Shown here one piece after another: positions 59,901 to 64,000 of a stretch of 64,000 bases of DNA. The notes beneath the pieces are model-generated. The model was given only the letters and a program-made list of their open reading frames with translations, was not told where the DNA came from and did not search any database. The position numbers and the translations under genes were made by a program. Within the stretch, counting starts at the first letter, position 1; each line of letters begins with the position of its first letter. The stretch is from Nephromyces sp. MM_2019. Taxonomy: Eukaryota; Apicomplexa; Aconoidasida; Nephromycida. The stretch lies in contig JADHZB010001685.1 of NCBI GenBank assembly GCA_015657535.1, forward strand, positions 1 to 64,000, in the 5' to 3' direction.

Positions 59901-62833
59901 TTCCGATTTTTTTTGTAGAGTATAAAAAGAAGCTAATTTACATGAATTTGTGCAGGAAATGAAAAGCAGCCTTATGCAGGAAATTGCCGGGATTTCCTTG
60001 AGATTGCTGATTGGTAAGCTTCTTAAGAACCTCTCCTAAGAAGGCATACACACGAAGATAATGCACGCAAAAATGATGATTTTCTTATCGTCTCGAGTAT
60101 GCAATGTGAGCAAGCATTACGAAATTGATTTTGTCGCACACTCACGCACACAAATCTGATTTTAACGTACTGTGAAGACGATGTTATGAGGTTAAGTAGA
60201 GTCATGGAGCAGGTAGGGAAGAAATGGGAAGATGATGAGAAACTCAGCTACCGAGAGAAGACGGAAGTATCGTGAAACACCTAGATGTGTGCAAACGCAC
60301 AGCAGTTAGATATTTAGACGCACATATACAGCAAGTAGAAGCAGAGATTTACACACAAGAACTAGATGGACAGACACAACCCCACACACACACAGTACCT
60401 AGTTTTATACACACACACGATTACTAGAAGGACACATGGACACGCAACATGTAGGTGGAGATGCACATGCAGTGCCTATGTGCACACATACCGCATCTAG
60501 ATGGACGCACACAAACACAGCGCCTAGATTGATAAATACACACAGCACCTATATTGACACACACACACAACACCTAGATGTAAAGATGATGAGCAAGACC
60601 ACCAGAACAAGGCTGAAAGCGCAACGTAGTGAGTTTTTTTTTGGAATCTCGCTATTGCCTATGTAAAGCACGAAGAATAACTCAAAAACTCTCCAAGAAG
60701 AGGAAAAACAGCGAAACCTTCGCTTCTTGTGTGTTTGATGCTCGCACAAGCACCCGTAGGAAACCTGGTCTTTACAAGATGCTGAGCCAGTGAAAAATTT
60801 CCCCAAGAAACTGCAAAGATGCTGATTAAACTTGAAAATTTTCCTGCAGCTACTTTGAAAAGCCGTCTTTTCTTAAAGCCTTTAAAAAAAAGCTTTTAGG
60901 CTTTATTGCCTCCTGAAGAAGTCAGCTAAGAAGTCAATCTGCCGATGCTTAGCTTTGATCTGATGTTAGACATGTTACATATATAGACGAACTTCCTATT
61001 GTAGCTCCAGAAACGCGCATACACACACACGCACATACAAGCATTTGAATTAGAACCTTCATGCTTCTTTTGAGGTCTTTTATTCCTAGTGAGGGTATGG
61101 GACATACTGACAGACACACACGCACACGCATTTGAATTGCACTCTTTTCATTTTCTGTGGGTGTTGGTCACATAGAGGCAGGCACACCCAAACACACACT
61201 CACTCGATATCCCCATACCTACTGCCTGCCACACATATGCATTGGCTCATTCAAGCTTTTTTTGGTGCGATTGAAGTATGCCTGGCTGTAATATGTTACA
61301 AGTTTTTTAGTGATTTCTTCCTTTCTTGTGTGTTGAAGAGATCTGATAGTCTCTGAAATGGGATTCTATTGGTGTGTGTGTCCTTGATGTTTATTGCTTA
61401 AATCTCATTCCTAGAGAGCTTTTTCTAGCAAATCGACACATGTATAACTTGTTGATTTTGCTAGTAAAGGTCGATACATTGAGGCATTCTATTCTCCTTG
61501 GTTTTTCGCGTGAATTCTCGAGTTTTCTCATTTAATTTTCCATTTTCCTCTTCTTTTTATTATTCCTTTTTTCTTTTCCCTTCTTATCGCTATATTTTTT
61601 CGTTTTCTTCATCTTCTTCCTATTTGTATCCCCCTTTTGCTTATTTTTCTCCTTTTCTTTTCCTTTTCTGTGTAAAATTGGATGAATTTTTCAAAGTTTT
61701 AGTTCTTTCCGTATTTTTTTCTGGCCGCAATGTCATTTGCAGATCTTCTGCTGCTTTTCTCGATATTGTCATCGATTTTTTAACTTTATTTCATGTTTAT
61801 CCGCTTAGTAGCGTAGTTTGATTGAAAGAGAAGACAATATGCTTCCTAAAAGTAGCAGTAGGAAGTACTTTTTTTCTCACATGAAGTGCTCAATCCTTAG
61901 TTTTTTGTAGCTGTCTTTATCTTCTTTTCATGTCCTTCTGCAGTTTATCGCTTTTTGTTGGCTGCTTTTTGCAACTTTTCGCTCTTTTCATCTTCTGTTC
62001 ACTACATCTCTCTTTCTTGCTCTTCTTTCACGACTTTTCTCTCTTTTTCCCTCTTTTTTTTTATTTTATTGCCCTTTTTTTGTAAAATTCATTCTCTCTA
62101 TTCCCCCTCTTCAAAAAGCTCCGATTTTCTCCCTCTTCTTCCTCGTCTTCATCCTAAAATTAGAAAATTTTGTCGTTTTCTCGCTTTTTTTTGCGAAATT
62201 CAGCCTTTTGAATATCAGCCTCTCTCGGCATGTGAAGCTGGAATCAAATCTGCTGAAACTGATACCTCCAGCTTCACAGAATTACCTTGGAGATATTTTC
62301 AGTACAGTTAGCTTTAAAGATTTTTTTATAACATCACCTGAAACACACAGAGATACACTTGTGTGTGTGTGTGTGATTTACTCACGCGGAGGGGGTTTTA
62401 ACTCATTTCTTGTTTGTGTGCAATTTATTGTATATATACATGACGCAACTCTATTTGAGGAGTTTGGTGTGTAAACGCACTTTATCATGTTATCTTCAAA
62501 GCTAATTGACGGCGTTTCTTCCTCATTTTTGTCAAATATAGAAGAAGTGGATGCTCTGGCTAATTCCATATTCGAATTTTATTTTAGTGCGTGTGCTAGA
62601 GCGTTACTAAAAGTGTGCACACACACCCACGAATTACACATACAAACATATTCTACAAACACATACATTAGGCGCACATCCATTGACCAGGCAGAGTGTC
62701 TATTGTTTTAGTTTGATGTAATATTGTGTGGCTATGGCTGTGTGTATGTTTGCGTGCCTTCCTGCATTTTGTTTTGATCAAGCATAGCTTCCATATTGGG
62801 CAAAAGAACAACTGTCATCGTGATGCTTGGCTT
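50939..62833 (+). CDS. CDC45: replication initiation factor CDC45 (GINS-MCM helicase subunit)
   Basis: Supported exons: 50939-51136, 52522-52656, 53354-53536, 54467-54523, 54841-54936, 55275-55376, then an unresolved exon, 56605-56762, 57041-57109, 57897-57966, 58554-58631, 59269-59413, 59956-60013, 60850-60916. Phases match throughout except at the unresolved step. Motifs: ISVDEFRHHCF at the start; FFCSNDVDSMLSMQIL (the SDVDA block of this DHH/RecJ-related family); KVVLIGFGGHI; QFCVLDFRRP; an acidic linker (SIESEDEEVEG); then ECGVTRKEMLSHQAEFRI and RDFLEIADCYF, like the MGLPL...F..ALDSL region. CDC45 forms the CMG helicase with MCM2-7 and GINS. The exon at 60850 runs into TGA (60914-60916) without a GT donor. 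Plausible C-terminal exons follow at 62204-62308 (ACEAGIKSAETD...PWRYFQY), 62502-62586 (NIEEVDALANSIFEFYF) and from 62788 (KRTTVIVMLGL), so a boundary or assembly error near 60.9 kb is likely. An insertion of about 27 charged residues precedes the SDVDA block. Confidence 0.78.
53570..53705. repeat. GT-rich intron start ending in (GT)n
   Basis: Interrupted GTGTGGATGTGTAGCTGTAGGTGTGG sequence ending in a (GT)n run near 53681-53703, inside the CDC45 intron that starts at 53537. Confidence 0.75.
54594..54612. repeat. (GT)n microsatellite in a CDC45 intron
   Basis: AATGTGTGTGTGTGTGTGTGAG run in the intron after the exon that ends at 54523. Confidence 0.8.
58925..59160. repeat. roughly 80-bp tandem repeat interrupted by an assembly gap
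   Basis: The unit ACATAAGCGCACACCCAGCT...CCAGAAACACGCCAACACAC occurs before the gap (58940-59021) and again, apparently identical, right after it (59072-59152). A third, partial copy begins at about 59153. It lies in the CDC45 intron between 58631 and 59269. Confidence 0.85.
59022..59071. other. assembly gap (50 N)
   Basis: Fifty consecutive N. The round length suggests a default spacer rather than a measured gap. Both flanks are the same tandem unit. Confidence 0.98.
60360..60585. repeat. degenerate CACACANNNCCTAGATG repeat
   Basis: CACACACAGTACCTAG, ACACAGCGCCTAGATTGA, ACACACAGCACCTATATTGA and CACACAACACCTAGATG words recur about every 30-40 bases in a CDC45 intron. Confidence 0.65.
62361..62374 (+). 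repeat. (GT)n at a possible donor site
   Basis: ACACTT|GTGTGTGTGTGTG. In one frame the upstream stretch is open to this point, giving another possible (GT)n donor, but the exon itself is uncertain. Confidence 0.5.
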
Positions 62834-64000
62834 GTGTGTTTAGCAGACGCTCTAGCTTATCGCCTATCTCTTGTGCTCCATCTTAATTTCTTTCTCTTCT
62901 ATCTCTCGGCTCTCACTTTCACACACATCATACTTCATTTCAAAATTGCTCACACATGCGTAGATGTTTGCATCCCTAGTCTCTGTGCAACCCCCCTCTT
63001 CAAGAGCTTCACTTGAGTCTCTCAAAACTGTGCTACTGCTGCTTCCTCCTCAGAGAATCAGCCTCTTTATATACGCATACTCCTCTCACACATACACATA
63101 CACATACACACGCTCATTCGAAGTGATAAGAGCTTGCCTGCATATGATCAGATAAAGACTAACAAAATTGAAGGAAAGAGATGTGGAGGCGAAACTGTGT
63201 GGCTTCTTGAATGTAAACACCTAGGCCCTACTTTATAGTAAGGAACCTGCTTAAGCCTTCATTGAGGGCTGTTTGATCTGCTTGTTAGCAGCTTCAATGA
63301 GTGGGTGCGAATTTGTGCTGAGCACATGCTGAGAAGCATCTGTGTGTGTTGGGTGTGTGTGTGGGTTGCGCTGTGTGTGTATTGTGTAGCTTTATGTGTG
63401 GGTTTTTGAGCATTTTGGTTGTGTGTGTGATTTGTAGTGCTGTGAGTTGTTGCGTGTAGCGTGCTTGATGTGTAGTGCTGTTTATGGTGTGTTTTGCGTG
63501 TTTGATTTGCAGTGCTTTACAGCATGCTGCATGTTTGATGTCTAATGCTGTGTTTGCTTGGGTTGTCTATGTACTGTATGCTGTGTGTATGGCGTATTCC
63601 GCATGCGCTGTGTGTGTGCTTTATTTTTTTGTATCTTGGTTATAAGAGGAAAGGCTGGTGAGATGCTTCACTCTCATTTGCGTGTGGCTTTGATCAACTT
63701 TGTCTTTTGAAGAATGAGGATCTCCTCTTTCGTTATATGCATGCCTCATGTCAAATTTTCGGGTATGTGTGTGTGTCTTTATGTATCTTCGTGTGTGCGT
63801 CTTTCCTACGCGTGGCTTTTGTGTTTATCCTCATTTTTCGGATGTTTGTGCTTTCTTTTTTTAGTTTTTGTGTGCATTTTTCCTTCCTGTATGTCCTTTC
63901 TTTGTGTGTGTCTCTATCTCTTACACGATGAACTGCTGTATAAACTTGGGGATCGAACTTAAGGTTGTTTTTTACGCAAACGCTAGCTATAAGTGAGCTT
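62834..64000. other. no gene firmly recognised; GT-rich DNA
   Basis: The end of CDC45 probably lies here or nearby but was not resolved. A short frame ending in TAG (about 63137-63238) looks protein-like (SLPAYDQIKTNKIEGKRCGG) yet does not match the CDC45 C-terminus. From 63340 to 63620 the DNA is built of degenerate GTGTGTG, GTAGTGCTGTG and GCGTGTTTGAT words about 30-50 bases apart. Confidence 0.4.
63340..63620. repeat. TGTGTTGTGTAGTGCTG-type degenerate repeat
   Basis: Words such as TTTGTAGTGCTGTG, TGTGTAGTGCTGTTTATGG, TTTGCAGTGCTTTACAG and GTCTAATGCTGTG recur with GCGTGTTTGATG between them. Confidence 0.65.

Overview
The window looks like intron-rich nuclear DNA of a unicellular eukaryote, most likely an apicomplexan or a close alveolate relative. 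This is an inference. The strongest lineage clue is a membrane-anchored cyclic-nucleotide phosphodiesterase of the apicomplexan layout (several N-terminal membrane helices, C-terminal PDEase_I domain). No bacterial operon structure, ribosomal RNA, CRISPR array or recognisable transposon was seen. Nearly all real coding sequence lies in short exons (30-340 nt) with GT-AG introns, so long open frames mislead here. Gene models were built by eye from splice sites, reading phase and family motifs.

Layout. 0.4-2.1 kb (+): 3' part of an ACT-domain protein. 4.7-5.0 kb (-): unidentified terminal exon. 7.6-8.0 kb: a roughly 90-bp tandem repeat. 9.2-13.45 kb (+): a complete five-exon stand-alone 2-enoyl-CoA hydratase 2 (MaoC/hot-dog) ending in AKL, a peroxisomal PTS1. 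16.1-17.6 kb (+): tentative five-exon gene with a signal-peptide-like start. 17.8-30.8 kb (-): a 19-exon cyclic-nucleotide phosphodiesterase of about 1084 residues with all catalytic motifs. 34.7-36.6 kb: two tentative genes in divergent orientation. 38.8-44.4 kb (+): an eight-exon organellar (probably mitochondrial) ribosomal protein uL24. 44.4-50.9 kb: repeats and unidentified minus-strand candidate exons. 50.9 kb to about 62.8 kb (+): the replication factor CDC45, with an unresolved internal exon, an unresolved 3' end and a 50-N assembly gap in one intron.

Two sequence textures alternate. The flanks (about 0-15 kb and 40-64 kb) are full of (GT)n/(CA)n tracts, several lying directly on splice sites. 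The middle (about 18-34 kb), including the phosphodiesterase introns, is visibly AT-rich and almost free of such tracts.

The genes do not form one pathway: they cover peroxisomal fatty-acid oxidation, cyclic-nucleotide signalling, organellar translation and DNA replication. The most notable biology is the PTS1-bearing hydratase, because peroxisomes are patchily distributed and long debated in this group. No clear new multi-gene system was found.
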